From NCBI RefSeq assembly GCF_017591425.1, contig NW_024467120.1:6014001-6078000 (forward strand): 64,000 bases of DNA, written 5' to 3'. Source of the stretch: Ochotona curzoniae (lineage: Eukaryota > Chordata > Mammalia > Lagomorpha > Ochotonidae). Below the pieces are notes generated by a model that worked only from the letters and a program-made list of their open reading frames with translations, was not told where the DNA came from and did not search any database. A program made the translations under genes and the position numbers. Numbering within the stretch: the first letter of the stretch is position 1; each line of letters begins with the position of its first letter. Of this stretch, positions 46,473 through 58,413 are shown piece by piece.

Positions 46473-47670
46473 GTGGTGGAAATGTCTTTGAGAAGCCCTG
46501 GAACAACGTTTGCCAGTTCAATAAAAGGACAGATAATGTCAACTATTCACCCTCCACACATCTTCCGTCCTGGACTTGATGATCATCACCTGATGATACA
46601 ATGAAAATCCATGGTAGCATGACAGAGTGGATTGCCTATCCCCAAATTTACTATTTTGGCCGAAACTTACTGTCTAGAGTTTCTTGGTTGGACTTCTCTT
46701 ATTGTATGCAAAAGCAATTCTTACAATCAGGAATTGGCTAGGAAGAAAGTGCCCGTAACACAGTTATGGGCCACAGTTAGAACAAGATGCATTAAAATAT
46801 AGAGGAGATATACACAGGGTAACATGCTTTGTATTCCTGAACTTGGTATCAGCATTCCAGGGACCTAGCTTAGTGTTGCTGACAATATTCTTCACATTTC
46901 CTATTGACCTTGGCCCCACTTCTTCAACAAGTGTTTTCACGAAGAAGTGATAGGCTTGTATATGAATAAATCTTTGGCTCACTATGGGAAAGTATTTTAT
47001 AATAAATAGGTTACTCAACTTGATTTCTAACTGGTGTTGAATTTTTCTAACAAGTCAGCCCATCAGAGAAGTTATGGAATGGATCTTCTGAGTGGAAGAC
47101 AGAGTATCTTTAGCCTGAGAACTTTAGACTATTAATTTAGATTTAGCAGTTAGTATTTGCTACCATTGTACAGTAGCCATAAGGTGCTGCCTCTTCCAAT
47201 AGGAGATTTATAGCATAAGACAACATCCAGTGATGAAGGAATTATATTAACATGACAAAGGAAGTTATCCACATTACAGTATTCAGAACTTGGTGAAAAT
47301 TGATTTTGCTTTTTATGTGCATGCATGGAAGTTAGGGAATACAAGTTATTTTCATGCAATCATCTAGCTGCTTTGGGGGACACCAGGCAGTGATTTAGAA
47401 CCCTGTCTCAGACAGCATGAGCTCCTATTGTTATATGGATCGGCCAACATATTATGAAGGACGAAAAGAACTGAAGTGATTATTATACTGCAGACATTAT
47501 AATTGGCTTCTCTTCTTAAGAGCTCATCGAACCAAAGCCACTGGGGATAACTTTGCCTATACCACTTCTCCAAGTCTGAATAGTCATGGAATTCCAGACC
47601 AGTGTAGTACTAAAAATGCCTGGCTAGTTCCTGAACATTTAGCAAGGACTACCTTACGTAAGTCACTTTA
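46473..47670. other. Unique AT-rich DNA
   Basis: No recognisable gene or repeat. Confidence 0.5.
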
Positions 47671-47674
47671 CCCT

Positions 47675-47800
47675 ACTATTCAGCTTAATCCTCACAGTCA
47701 ATACTCATTAGCTTCATTTTATCGCTAAGTAAGTTGAGGCACTGGAAGGTTAATGGTCTAAATAGGCATCAATAAGAAACAGAGCAAGATTCAAATATAG
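47675..47800 (-). mobile_element. MIR SINE relic
   Basis: Reverse MIR order: CAGCTTAATCCTCACAGTCA, TCATTTTATCGCTAAGTAAG, TTGAGGCACTGGAAGGTTAA and AGAGCAAGATTCAAATATAG. Confidence 0.75.
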
Positions 47801-48095
47801 GTTTTATTTATTTATTTGCTAACTCCAAAACTTATCATCATGCTACTCTATTTTTCTCCATTGTCTAATGGCACATATTTGATGAGTTCCACTCCACAGA
47901 TATGGAACCACTGTGACCATGTGATGCCTACTTGTGCATCATCACTGAGTCTAGTTAAGATTAGAAAAGGCAGTCGTGGTGGAGCGCCTGATATCAAGGC
48001 AGGCTATATATTCACAGGGAATATTCCAGCTGTGTATATTTAAAAAGTTGTTTCTTTCCCCTTTTGATTAATCGATTGATTTTTGAACAAGTGTA
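47801..48095. other. Unique AT-rich DNA
   Basis: No recognisable gene or repeat. Confidence 0.45.
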
Positions 48096-48099
48096 AGAG

Positions 48100-48350
48100 C
48101 ATGGGGTTGAAAGAGAGAGAGAGAGATTCCCATTCACTGGTTCACTTCCCAAGGCCTGCTGTGCTCTTGGCCAAAGTTAAGAACCAACAATTCAATCCAG
48201 GCCTACCACACAGGGGACAGGAGGCATCACTACTGCTTCCCAAGGTCTGCATTGGCAGGACAGTGCAATCTGGAGCAGGAGCAGAGACTTGAACTGGGAC
48301 ACAAAGAGGTGGGTTACAGACATCCTAAACTTTAGCTTAATTGCTGGAGG
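48100..48350 (-). mobile_element. CSINE-type SINE, decayed
   Basis: GAAAGAGAGAGAGAGAGATT, TTCACTGGTTCACTTCCCAA and AGCAGAGACTTGAACTGGGA are reversed landmarks; the rest is diverged. Confidence 0.7.
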
Positions 48351-50990
48351 AAAAGCCTCCTCATCACATGCATTTAAAGTTATTCTTCATGAACTCCAAC
48401 CCTCTCATCTATTAGAAATAAAAGTAAGGACAGTAGATGGAAAGGAATATTTTCTAAGAGCAGAGTCAAAGAAAGAATGCTACCTTCTCTCTTGGTCCCT
48501 TTCTCCAACACCTCCATGGATATTACCCAGCCCGTGGTAGTCATCTTCATCATTTAATGTAAAAAACATATATATTGAAGAACTTTTCATAAGTTCTTCT
48601 AATAAGTTCAGAGACTTCCTGAAATAAAAAAAAACAGAAGAGGAAATTTGACACCATTTCTTCTATTCTTTTCTTTCTTCTTATGCTAAGAATCTAGCCT
48701 ATTTGTGTCCTCAGCACTATTTAGGAAGCTGTACTTCGCCAAAGGGTTCCTGGAGGCTAAGCATGCCACACAGCAGGTCACACAGGCGTCATGATGTAGC
48801 ATAAATCTCAAGAGATGGAATTGCTTCAATAGAACAATGCATCTGTCTTCAACAGGTGCCACAAACTCTCAGCCCTCAGCTCTATGAAGCACACACTCTC
48901 TCCATGCATTGCAATTAAGGTCCTGGTGAAGTATTTATCCCCTTGTTTCCACGTGAAACAATACCAAATTTCCATTTCTATTTTGTACTTTATCTGATTT
49001 TTCTTGGAATTAGTAAGTGGCAGGCACAAGCTTATGATTAGAAGCACAGAAGAGACGTTCAAGTATGCTAAGGATAATAACAAAACAAAATGGAAAATTG
49101 TCTTTGCTCTTTACATGTACATAATTGTATCACTAGACATAACATAAAGATAAATATGCATATACTTGAGATATACATATATATGCTCATAGTTCATGAA
49201 ATGATCACCGTGTTATTTTAACTTCAGAACACCAACGAGAATTACCAAACCAAGTATTTGAACAACTTCCCTGATGGGCTGATGACGAATGTGTTTCCTT
49301 CATTTGTTACAGCTCCACAAACGCTAACATTCTTTGGAGACCTCAGGAGTATGAGTACGGCACACATTGCTTGTTTTAAGAGACTAATGTAGTAGCAGAG
49401 GCATTTTCTAAAGCAATCCCCTAGCTTTCACCGCCCCCAACTCCACTCAGACTACTCTTACAAACTTGGTTGACAATTCAGTGTTATGAATCCCTAAGTG
49501 TTTTTGGCATGTTTGATGGGGAGAAGAGAAGATCTTCCCTTTTGTTTCTAACCTTATCCCATACTTTTTAGCTGCAATACAATGATTGACTCCTTTATCT
49601 TCTGTAAGTTACATTCTTTTACATGAACTCAAAATCTTTGATGTTCCAATGGAGTTCCAAAGCCCTCCACCATGTAGGGATGATCCTATTATGCTCTTGG
49701 CATTCCCAAGGACTAATTCTGGTCTCCTTTTCCCTCAGAATATCTATCTCATGACCTGCTAGGGGATATCATTATTGTCCTTTCTCGATAATGCTACCCT
49801 CAGTTTGTCCCCATATTTTTGGTGTTGATTCATATCTGTTAACCATGATAACAACAAGGAAAATAAAAGATAGTTGAAAACGTAGTAAAAGACATAAATG
49901 TGTTATATGTGAGTATTTGAAGAGGAAGTTAAACATCTCTGCAGTGTTGATAATGAGTTCTTCCCATATCTAGTACAAAGAGTGTCCCTGAAGTTAACTA
50001 CCCAGGACTGGTACAGGTTCCCCAATCTGATAATAGCTCTACCAGTCTGGTGGAGTAAGAGATGATCAGGTGGTGAGAGTGAAGAAAATTCTGACAAAAG
50101 TAATCCTTTCCATAACAGCTGCAGAAAGGCTGCCACAAAGAAGAATTTAGGATTCAAAACTTCTGACTCTCTTTGCAAATATAAATGGTGGCTGCAGCAT
50201 AACAGTAGAAATGTAAATTGGCTCCTAAAAAATGTTTTTGAGTGGAAAAATCTTTCTTACATGATTTTCAATGGAAAAGAAAGAAACATAAAACTGAATG
50301 GCATGAACCTGTAGTTTATGAGAGAGAAAGAGAGAAATGGGAGAGAAATAGAAGGAAAATGATAAAAGAGTGGAAATGGCTAAACCAAAGACTAACGACG
50401 GATGCCAAGATGATATGTGGTTAAGTTTTCTACATCTTAATATTTACCAGAAAGTATAAAATAGATATGTGTAAACATGTTTTTCGGGATTATAAAGCCC
50501 TAAAGAACAAAATTATGCTAATTGCTTCCTCCATATTTGTGCCATCTGACCATGAATTATGTCAATTTCCTTCCTTGACCAAAATTTGCTTCTTACTTGT
50601 CAAAGGCTGGAAGATAAAGGCCTGGACAAACAGAAGTCCAGTTCCCATGTTACTCTGAGTTCAAATCAATGAAATTATGTTGAAGGCTAACTATGGACAA
50701 GGTGTCAGGTGTTAAGGTGTGAACAAACATTCCCAGGATGGTAAGGGGCTTAATACGTCACCGTGAAGAAGCAGTTTGGAAGAGAATGTGCAACTGCAGA
50801 ACTACAGTCAAGAGACATCACAGTCTGGTGGAAAGCAGTGGAGTAGGTTACAGGAGCAAATCTTTCACATAGAGATTTCTGAAAAATCAGTCCTCTATTT
50901 CCCTGGAAATTTATGTCAACAGCTATATATCTATACTGTTTTTATCATAGCTAAGCCTATAACATGCAATCTATGATTAATAACCATAGT
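48351..50990. other. Long unique stretch, no gene seen
   Basis: About 2.6 kb with no SINE, LINE or gene that I recognise. Frames of up to 91 codons lack start or splice context. Confidence 0.5.
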
Positions 50991-51000
50991 TAGCATCTAT

Positions 51001-51328
51001 TTTTTAAAGATTTTATTCATCTGTATTTGAAAGATTTACAGAGAAAAGAGATCTATCTGTTGGTTCACCAACCCCACCATACCTCACCCCCACAAATGGC
51101 TGCAACAACCAGAGTTGGGATGGTACGAGCCAGGAGCCTAGAGCTTCTTCTGGGTCTCCTATGTGGGTATAGGGGCCCAACAACTTTGGCCATATTTTTC
51201 TGTCTTCCTAGGCACAGTAGAAAGGAGCTGGATCAGAAGAGGAGAAGCCACACACAGACCCATAAGGGATGCTGGCAGTGCAGGTGGGTTGACTTCACTG
51301 ACTGTGCTAAGGCACTGACACCTAATAA
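51001..51328 (-). mobile_element. CSINE-type SINE
   Basis: TTTTTTAAAGATTTTATTCA tail side, TATCTGTTGGTTCACCAACC, CCAGGAGCCTAGAGCTTCTT and CCCATAAGGGATGCTGGCAG. Confidence 0.85.
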
Positions 51329-51397
51329 TGTTCGTTGGTATGGTATTTGCCAACACATTCAGAAATATGAGGCTTGAGCATTAAAAACTTTGTTTTT

Positions 51398-51704
51398 AAT
51401 ATTTTAAAAGATTTATATATTTATTTGAAAGAGTCAAAAAGAGATATCCTCCAACTTCTGGTCCATTCCCCAAACGTTCACAACAGATGGAGCTGAGTCA
51501 AGCCGAAGCCAAAAGTCTGAAACTCCTTCTGTATATCCCATGTAGGTTCCAATACCCATGCAAATATTGAGCTGCTGTACTGCCAGGCGTGTTAACAGGA
51601 AGCTGGATTGGAAGAAGGATCATGGGGACTCAAAAACAGCACAGTATGGGATGCTGGCATCCAATGTGGTGGTTTAGCTTGCTGTGCCACAACATTGGCC
51701 CCAG
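51398..51704 (-). mobile_element. CSINE-type SINE
   Basis: AAAAGATTTATATATTTATT, CTTCTGGTCCATTCCCCAAA, CAGTATGGGATGCTGGCATC and a head ending CAACATTGGCCCC at 51702. Confidence 0.88.
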
Positions 51705-52555
51705 TGGAGGATATTTTAAATTTAAAATAGAGTCAGTTTCTAATTTTATGAGCATGTGTATGTATGCATATGTGCTTAAATGATGCTTTCCAATAGCAAC
51801 AACTGTCATTTTCTTTTTCAAATGGATTTTTACTTGCCTTCTGTTCCGTGGAAGTCATTAAGAAAAATATTGCTTTGAGTTACATACACTTGGGTTGATT
51901 TTGTCATTGACGTTAGACCAAACAGGATCCCTTTTGAAACGTAGCAACACTCAGCTGTTCTGGGGAAAAGCTAAGAAATCATTAATGTGTCAATATTGCT
52001 CTTTTTGTCTTAATATCCTTGCCTCACCCAGTTATCATATTTATCACCCCCTCTCAAAAAAATCATCATCACTAGGAAATTAATGCCCTTGTTTTTAGAA
52101 ATTCATTTCCCAGTCAAGATCACACAAAACTCCCGTATACGTTTCATACAACTTTCTGTGAATCTAATGGATTTAAACATAGAGGCCTTTCCCTAACTAC
52201 TTCTGGTGCACAGATGAGTAAAAGAAGTTCTATTTGGACCTCTGAATAGAGTGTTTCTATCACCTTCCAAGTACAGTACTAGAAACACTACTCACTGGAT
52301 TTACATCAAACAAGATTTCCCAGTAGAGTGCTATCCAAATTACAGAACAAACAGGACTTCTTAAAAGTTCTGTTTCTTAGTAGAAGGCATCCTTTGATTC
52401 AGAAAACTCCACAAAAAAATTGCAGGCATTAGAAACAAACTCTTCAGGCAGAGTCCTGAAAAAAAGACGCTTTGTAGAATCACAAAATTCTTTGGGAAGA
52501 AGCTTCTCAGAATGAATTAACCAAAGTACTCTTAACCGGTGTGCGTTTTAACACT
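51705..52555. other. Unique AT-rich DNA
   Basis: No recognisable gene or repeat. Confidence 0.5.
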
Positions 52556-52557
52556 TG

Positions 52558-52645
52558 AAGAAATATTGACTGAGCAGTTTCAATGTGGGAGCCACTGTGT
52601 TAGACACAGAAGTTACTGCCCAGTTCCTGAAGGCATTTTTCCCAG
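52558..52645 (-). mobile_element. L2 LINE 3' end relic
   Basis: AGAAATATTGACTGAGCAGT followed by AATGTGGGAGCCACTGTGTT and AGACACAG is the reverse L2 terminus. Confidence 0.6.
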
Positions 52646-52824
52646 TCCATTCCTCATAGCCCCAACTGCCAGTTTCTATCGTCTTGTCTGCCATACTCTT
52701 CTGTCTTGATTTATCTTCATATTGCCACTCAAGCCACAGATCATATTGCCCGTAATCTTTAATAAATGACTTCAGAGCTATCTCTACTTTTTTCAAATTG
52801 AAATATTGGGGTGAAGGCTTTGAG

Positions 52825-53132
52825 AAAGAGAGTTAAGCTTCTACATATGATGCCAGCATCCCATAGTAGAGTGCTAGTTCAAGTCCTGGAAGCTCCACTT
52901 CAGATACGGCTTCCAGTTAATACACTGGGAAAACAGTGGAAGATGGCTCAAGTGCTTGGGATTCTGCAACCCATGTGGGAGGCCCTCATGGAGTTCCAGG
53001 CCTGGCTTTGGCACAACCCAGATCTAGCTGTTGTGATCATTCGAGAAATGAGCTAACAGATGTCTTTCTCTTCCCTCCTCCCTACCCGACCCTGTTGCTC
53101 TGTCTTTAGAATAAATATCCTAATCTTTAAAA
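52825..53132 (+). mobile_element. CSINE-type SINE
   Basis: GCCAGCATCCCATAGTAGAG, GAAGATGGCTCAAGTGCTTG, TGCAACCCATGTGGGAGGCC and an AGAATAAATATCCTAATCTT tail. Tandem with the next SINE, same strand. Confidence 0.85.
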
Positions 53133-53139
53133 AAAAACC

Positions 53140-53480
53140 ATGCTGCTGGGACAGGTGTGGTGGAAATGAAGGCTTAGCCTGCCCCTTTGGCAGCAGCATC
53201 CCGTATGGGCATCAGTTTGGGTTCCAGATTCTCCACTTCTGATTCAGCTCATTGTTTATGGCCCGAGAAAGCAGTAGAGGATAGTCTAAAACCTTGGGAC
53301 TTTGTACCCAGGTGGAAGACCCCAAAGAAGCTCCTGGCTGCTGGTTTCAGACTATTGCCTGCTGCAACCATTGCTGTCATTCTGAGGATTGAATCAGCAC
53401 ATGGAATACCTCCCTCTCTTTCTGTCTCTCTTCTTTCTGTAACCCTGCCTTTCATATAAAAACTTTAAAATCTTAAAAAA
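53140..53480 (+). mobile_element. CSINE-type SINE
   Basis: GCTGGGACAGGTGTGGTGGA head, GCATCCCGTATGGGCATCAG, GCCCGAGAAAGCAGTAGAGG and a TTTCATATAAAAACTTTAAA tail. Confidence 0.88.
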
Positions 53481-54055
53481 ATATCATTTTTCTTTTAAAA
53501 ACCTGTACTGACTCACATTAACCTTTGCTAGCTAGTTACAACCCCTGTTTTCCAAACAAAGTAACCTTGAAGTGTTGAACAGAAGCATTTGGTATATATG
53601 GCAATAATTTACTTTATGAGGCTAAATTAGCTTGTTATAAGGTCAATCAATGAGAACACAGAGACATCAAGACAGCTGCCAAATTTGAAATTATATTTAT
53701 GTACAAAATTTTAGTTTCACATCAGACTCAATATCCCAATTTTATTTCTGAATTTTGTTTATAGAGTAGTTGAAATGTCCAAATTCATACTGATAAATGC
53801 TAGAAATGAGGGACAGGTTTTTAATAGCTGCTTTTGCAATCTCGTGATCATTTTTCAACTAAATAAAAATGACAGAAGCAGCTTTATTTTGAGGATTGTG
53901 CAAAAGGATGGGAGCTTGGTAACACTAATTATGTTGGTTCTTTAATGTGGCTTCTTACATATTTGAGTGGATTTCCTCCTTCTATTGCAGTTATTAAAAT
54001 AAGCTAAAATATAATGATATAAAATTTGAATCAAAACTCTTGTGGAAGGATTAAA
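53481..54055. other. Unique AT-rich DNA
   Basis: No recognisable gene or repeat. Confidence 0.5.
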
Positions 54056-54059
54056 CTCA

Positions 54060-54250
54060 AACTTGGCATGGCCTACAAACCCCTACACAAACCCGTCCAT
54101 GTGTATCTTCCTCAATGTTGTCTTCCCGTCCTTACCTTCAAGCTACAGATTCAAACTATGAGTTCCAGTTCCTTAAAAATGCCATAACTCTTGAGTTGAT
54201 TTTTCCCCAGTTTCATCATCTTTGTGGCTATGATGTGCCTTAGGATTTGT
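54060..54250 (+). mobile_element. L2 LINE relic
   Basis: GCATGGCCTACAAACCCCTA, TATCTTCCTCAATGTTGTCT, AGTTCCAGTTCCTTAAAAAT and TCTTTGTGGCTATGATGTGC follow the order of the L2 3' region. Diverged. Confidence 0.45.
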
Positions 54251-54990
54251 CCTCTACAACATCTCCACTTCTGGCCTGGGGATTTGGCTACTCCCCCAGG
54301 TCCCATCTACTCTAGGGAAAAGATTCCGTACCTTATGTTTTGTGTTGCTGATCCCTTTCATCCCCGGACTTGAGGGAAGAACTGCGTGCTGTTTATGGCT
54401 GTGGTCGGTGTGCACTGTGTCAGCCAGCTTAGCCAAAATGAAGAGTGTCAGAATCCCCTATATGATTTCCTTTTAGGGATGGCATGTGAGCGCATGGATT
54501 GTGGGAGATTCCGAGAGAGAAGTGGGTCAGCCATCACTCATCTCTGAAGTTTGCTGTCGACCTTGATGGCTGTAGCAACTCACAGACATTCTTGACTTCT
54601 CCAGGTCCTACCACATGCAATCTCTGCCTGCTCCCTAGAATTTGGCTGTGACTAGAACTACGCACTTCGCTGGCTTTGTGGCAAAGGAAACCTGCCTCTC
54701 GTGCCGCCATGCATGGGAACGATGTTTAGGGTTCCAGATGACAGGTTTCTCACAAACCCAAGCTTTGGATCTATTTTTTCTGCCAACCATCAGTCTTACT
54801 GAATTGCCATAATCTCAGTTACATCACCAATCACAGAGGCCATGCCTGCCACAGCATATGCCCACAGCACCCACCACAGTTAGAACAGAGACTTTATTTC
54901 ATGTCTGTTCCAATGTGTCTACTTCACTGATAAAGCCCTGTTTTACACAATGTTACAGTCCAGGATCTAATTCAACTCTTGACCCTTAGC
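54251..54990. other. Unique intergenic DNA
   Basis: No recognised gene. A moderately GC-rich stretch (54240-54760) may be more L2 or unique sequence. Confidence 0.4.
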
Positions 54991-54994
54991 TAGA

Positions 54995-55090
54995 ATTCAT
55001 TCAATAAGTACTCCTCAGCCATATTGATACTTGTTATCAAGCTATTTGGTGGCACTAGTTAAAAAGACATAAACCAGAGATGGAGACAAA
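54995..55090 (-). mobile_element. L2 LINE 3' end relic
   Basis: AATTCATTCAATAAGTACTC, TTGATACTTGTTATCAAGCT and AGTTAAAAAGACATAAACC match the reversed L2 terminus. Confidence 0.5.
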
Positions 55091-55937
55091 ATGAACTCTA
55101 TCTAAGGTTGTGTTTTATGGAGATCAGAACTGGAAGTGACTTTAGACAGGATCATGAACAAGATGACTTCATGGGAGGCAAATGAGTATGAAATGGCATG
55201 TGCACATTTCACTGAAGGTTAATCACTATCAATTTGGTTTCATTATTTTGGCATCCTATTCACTTCATTGCTATTGGGGGAACTCTGTTCTTAAGCAGTG
55301 TTTCCTATTATCATCCCTGACCTGCAGGAAGTACTTAGCAATTCTGTGCCTCTCTCAGCACTCCATCCCTCATCATTTTCATGAGTGATATCTCCTACGA
55401 GCCTACCCTCAGAACATAATTGGCTGATGAATTTGCTGGCCATGTCTAACATACCCACATATGCATGCCTACCCCTTTGAATCTTTCAAAGTAGTTCTAG
55501 CACTCCAGTATGTATCTACTGCTACCTTCAAGTTCTACAAAACATTCTATCACTATACGAGCACGCTCTATTTGGGATGTTCTTCAGTGATCAATCACTC
55601 TCAATCTTTCATTGTCTTTTCTGATGCAAAAGTTGTGCTCAGCACCAACCAGCTGATTGCTTTATTTTAAAAATGTCATTATTCCATCCTCTCTAAGGAA
55701 TGAGATATTCCATTTACGGGGACAGTCCTTTCCAGCAATATCCCATCTTAGTTTAAAATTGTGAAATCTCAGAAATTGCACATTTTCTGTCCAACAAGGG
55801 CCATGAGTGCTCTGCGTACCACACATCAGTGTTCCCCATCAGAGGAGTCCATTCATACTCCAGCGCCAAATTCTCATTTTCAAATCAACTTCTCAAAGCA
55901 TCCACAGTATTTTCTTGGGTCAGAATGTTTGGAGTAT
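55091..55937. other. Unique intergenic DNA
   Basis: No recognised gene. A 152-codon plus frame that starts at 55761 gets its second half from the SINE at 55953 and is not a gene. Confidence 0.5.
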
Positions 55938-55952
55938 GAGAGGAAGATTTTC

Positions 55953-56290
55953 TTTTCTTTTTTTTTAAAGATTTATTTTTATTATTATTTTTTTATTGGA
56001 AAGGCAGATATACAGAGAGGAGAGACAGAGAGGAAGATCTTCCGTCCAATGATTCACTCCCCAAGTGAGCGCAACGGCCGATGCTATGCCGATTCGAAGC
56101 CAGGAGCCTCTTCTGGGTCTCCCACACAGGTGCAGGGTCCTAGGGCTTTGGGCCGTCCTCGACTGCTTTCCCGGGCCACAAGTGGGGAGCTGGATGGGAA
56201 GCGGGGCTGCCGGGATTAGAACCGGTGCCCATATGGAATCCCAGGCGTGCAAGGCGAGGACCTTAAGCACTGCACCACCGCGCTGGGCCC
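55953..56290 (-). mobile_element. Very young full-length CSINE
   Basis: Reversed complete copy; on minus it starts GGGCCCAGCGCGGTGGTGCA and contains GGTTCTAATCC. A perfect 15-base target duplication, GAGAGGAAGATTTTC, lies at 55938-55952 and 56291-56305. Many CpGs remain. Confidence 0.97.
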
Positions 56291-56305
56291 GAGAGGAAGA
56301 TTTTC

Positions 56306-57840
56306 ATTACAGAAAGATAATCAAAGATATTTTGTGACCTTGGAAGTGCGCTATGAAGATGTACCCACAGGACAATCTGATCCCGGGAAACAGGTTGGTT
56401 AAGAGATTTCACACCCCATAGCTTCAGATACTCTGGTGTATACATCATGGCTATAGTCATCGGGTTTCTTTAATCTAAACACTGGCCATGGCTGGGATAC
56501 TAATGCTAGAAAATTACCACATGTCTGTTCAATCATTGCACTGGGATCCCACAGCAATTTGGCCAAGACTTTCTCAGAGCTGCTCTCCACTTTGAGGCTC
56601 TTCTGTCTAATCCTGCTCTCTCCCCTCTTTCACAGATGCGAAGCCTGCAGTTCAGTTACAAGTCTTTCTTTACTTCTCCATCCCTTGTCCTTTGTTTTTC
56701 ACAACACGTATTTACATGTCCAATTCTTGATTCGCATCAGCTCCTCGGAAAGCTGTGATGCAGGGTTCCTCTTGAAGACACCTCCTATTATGGATCCAAC
56801 AGGGGAAGAATCCAACAAGGAAGAAGTTAAACTGTAGTGCAATTGAAAGAAATGAATTGTCCGAATATATAGAGTTTGGGGCTTGGGAGGTCCTTTCAAT
56901 GTGTTCCCCGTTGAAGCAAGAGGCCCAGCCTTTTATGCCTTACGTACATGGGTCATTGGCTAAAGGATGCCACAGGGAAGATTGAGTCAGCTCTCTTGAG
57001 CTGAAGGCACTGACCAAGGAAAGACTCAGCTGTGAGCCATTAGTAGTGAACATATTCTTGGCAGCTGAGGAAATAAGGGCCTTGGTTCCCAAATGGAAAA
57101 ATCAAGCAGTATAGTCTTTACTCCAAAGAAACGAAAGGTTTTTGTGAAGACTAAGGGACAATGGGCATCATTTTTGCCTACTTATAAAAGGCCGACATTA
57201 CCATAATGACCAAAAAAAAAAAAAAGATTCCTGTGAGTCCCTTCTGATATTACGATCTGTCCTGCTGTGATGGGAGGCATGTAATTAATCCAGGTTTTCA
57301 AAATGGATCTAGTAAAGAAAGGGGTGAGATATAGTATAGATTTGTGCTTTATGTCTTTTCTTCCTTTAATTAAAAAGATTAAAAAGAGGCTCCTCTGTAG
57401 AAAAGCCAGACATCACGTTAAGGGAAAAGTAGCAGTCAGAGCTACGAAGACTCCGTTGTCACAGAATTATTATTCTAATGGTATAATACGTGTATTTTCC
57501 CTAAAATTAACAAAAATAAAGTATATGATACCAAGCCAAAAAAAAAACCTTAGTAGATGAGTAGATCATATTCTAGGTGTCAGGGTAGGGGTCAGAGATA
57601 GCAAATCCCACAAGCAGAGCAACTGTGAGCAAGAGATATACCATGTGTCAATGGAATGTGTTTTATGTGGGTTCCATGAATTTCTTCCTCATGTTCGAAG
57701 AAGATAAGAAAGATGTTGCCAATTATCTAAAGTCTGGCACAAGATCTGACTAATACGAATATTTACTTACTTAAGTATATGAAATATTTTCTCCTTTCAA
57801 AGAGAAAGGGCAAGATCTTCAACTAAAGATACATATTTCT
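56306..57840. other. Unique intergenic DNA
   Basis: No gene or clear repeat recognised. Poly(A) runs lie at about 57212-57224 and 57538-57547. Confidence 0.5.
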
Positions 57841-57844
57841 TAAA

Positions 57845-57925
57845 GCATGTATGGGACTTGTCATATCAAATTATTTAATTTCCCCAGAAAATTCTGCCAA
57901 GTAGGTACATCTCACTTTAATGGTT
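57845..57925 (-). mobile_element. MIR SINE relic
   Basis: CAAATTATTTAATTTCCCCA and GAAAATTCTGCCAAGTAGGT follow the reversed MIR core. Short. Confidence 0.45.
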
Positions 57926-58287
57926 AAGCCAACTGCTGAATGGGAACCTGAGGGTGTCCCGATGTTTCAGAGCCAAGAATGACCAGACCCAAGATCAAAC
58001 CTGGTTCTTGTTGGCTCAAACAGAAGTTTCTTTACATGACCTCATGCTTTCCAATGCACATGGGAATTGGGGTTCTGCGGCCAGTGGTTTTATTCTCCAT
58101 CCCATTTTTCTTCTTAAAGAAAAGTCTCAGAATCCCTGGACTGTAATGACCACATCTACTGATAATTATGATCAGGTAATAATTGCATAAATGTTCGGTA
58201 AAGCAGTGGCACATTTGATCTAAAGATTGAGAAGCTGTTTTTTTCAAATTTGTGCGTTCTGCTAGTGTGCAGCCATGCAACCATTTT
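57926..58287. other. Unique AT-rich DNA
   Basis: No recognisable gene or repeat. Confidence 0.45.
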
Positions 58288-58325
58288 TCTCCCATAGTAT
58301 CTCTATTCTCCCGTAGTATCTCATT
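58288..58325. repeat. 19-base tandem duplication
   Basis: TCTCCCATAGTATCTCTAT (58288-58306) and TCTCCCGTAGTATCTCATT (58307-58325) lie in tandem. Confidence 0.85.
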
Positions 58326-58371
58326 ATTTTCTTCTCATTTGGCGATCTTCAACATAGAGGTTGCTGTGCTT

Positions 58372-58406
<35 letters not shown>

Positions 58407-58413
58407 CACACAC
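58372..58413. repeat. (CA)n microsatellite
   Basis: About sixteen CA units, then one ATG interruption and a few more units. Confidence 0.95.

Noticed and set aside
55461..55670. 69-codon frame suspected to be reverse-transcriptase-like
   Set aside because: No catalytic motif or order of conserved residues could be seen.
55761..56219. 152-codon plus-strand frame
   Set aside because: Its second half is antisense sequence of the young SINE at 55953-56290.
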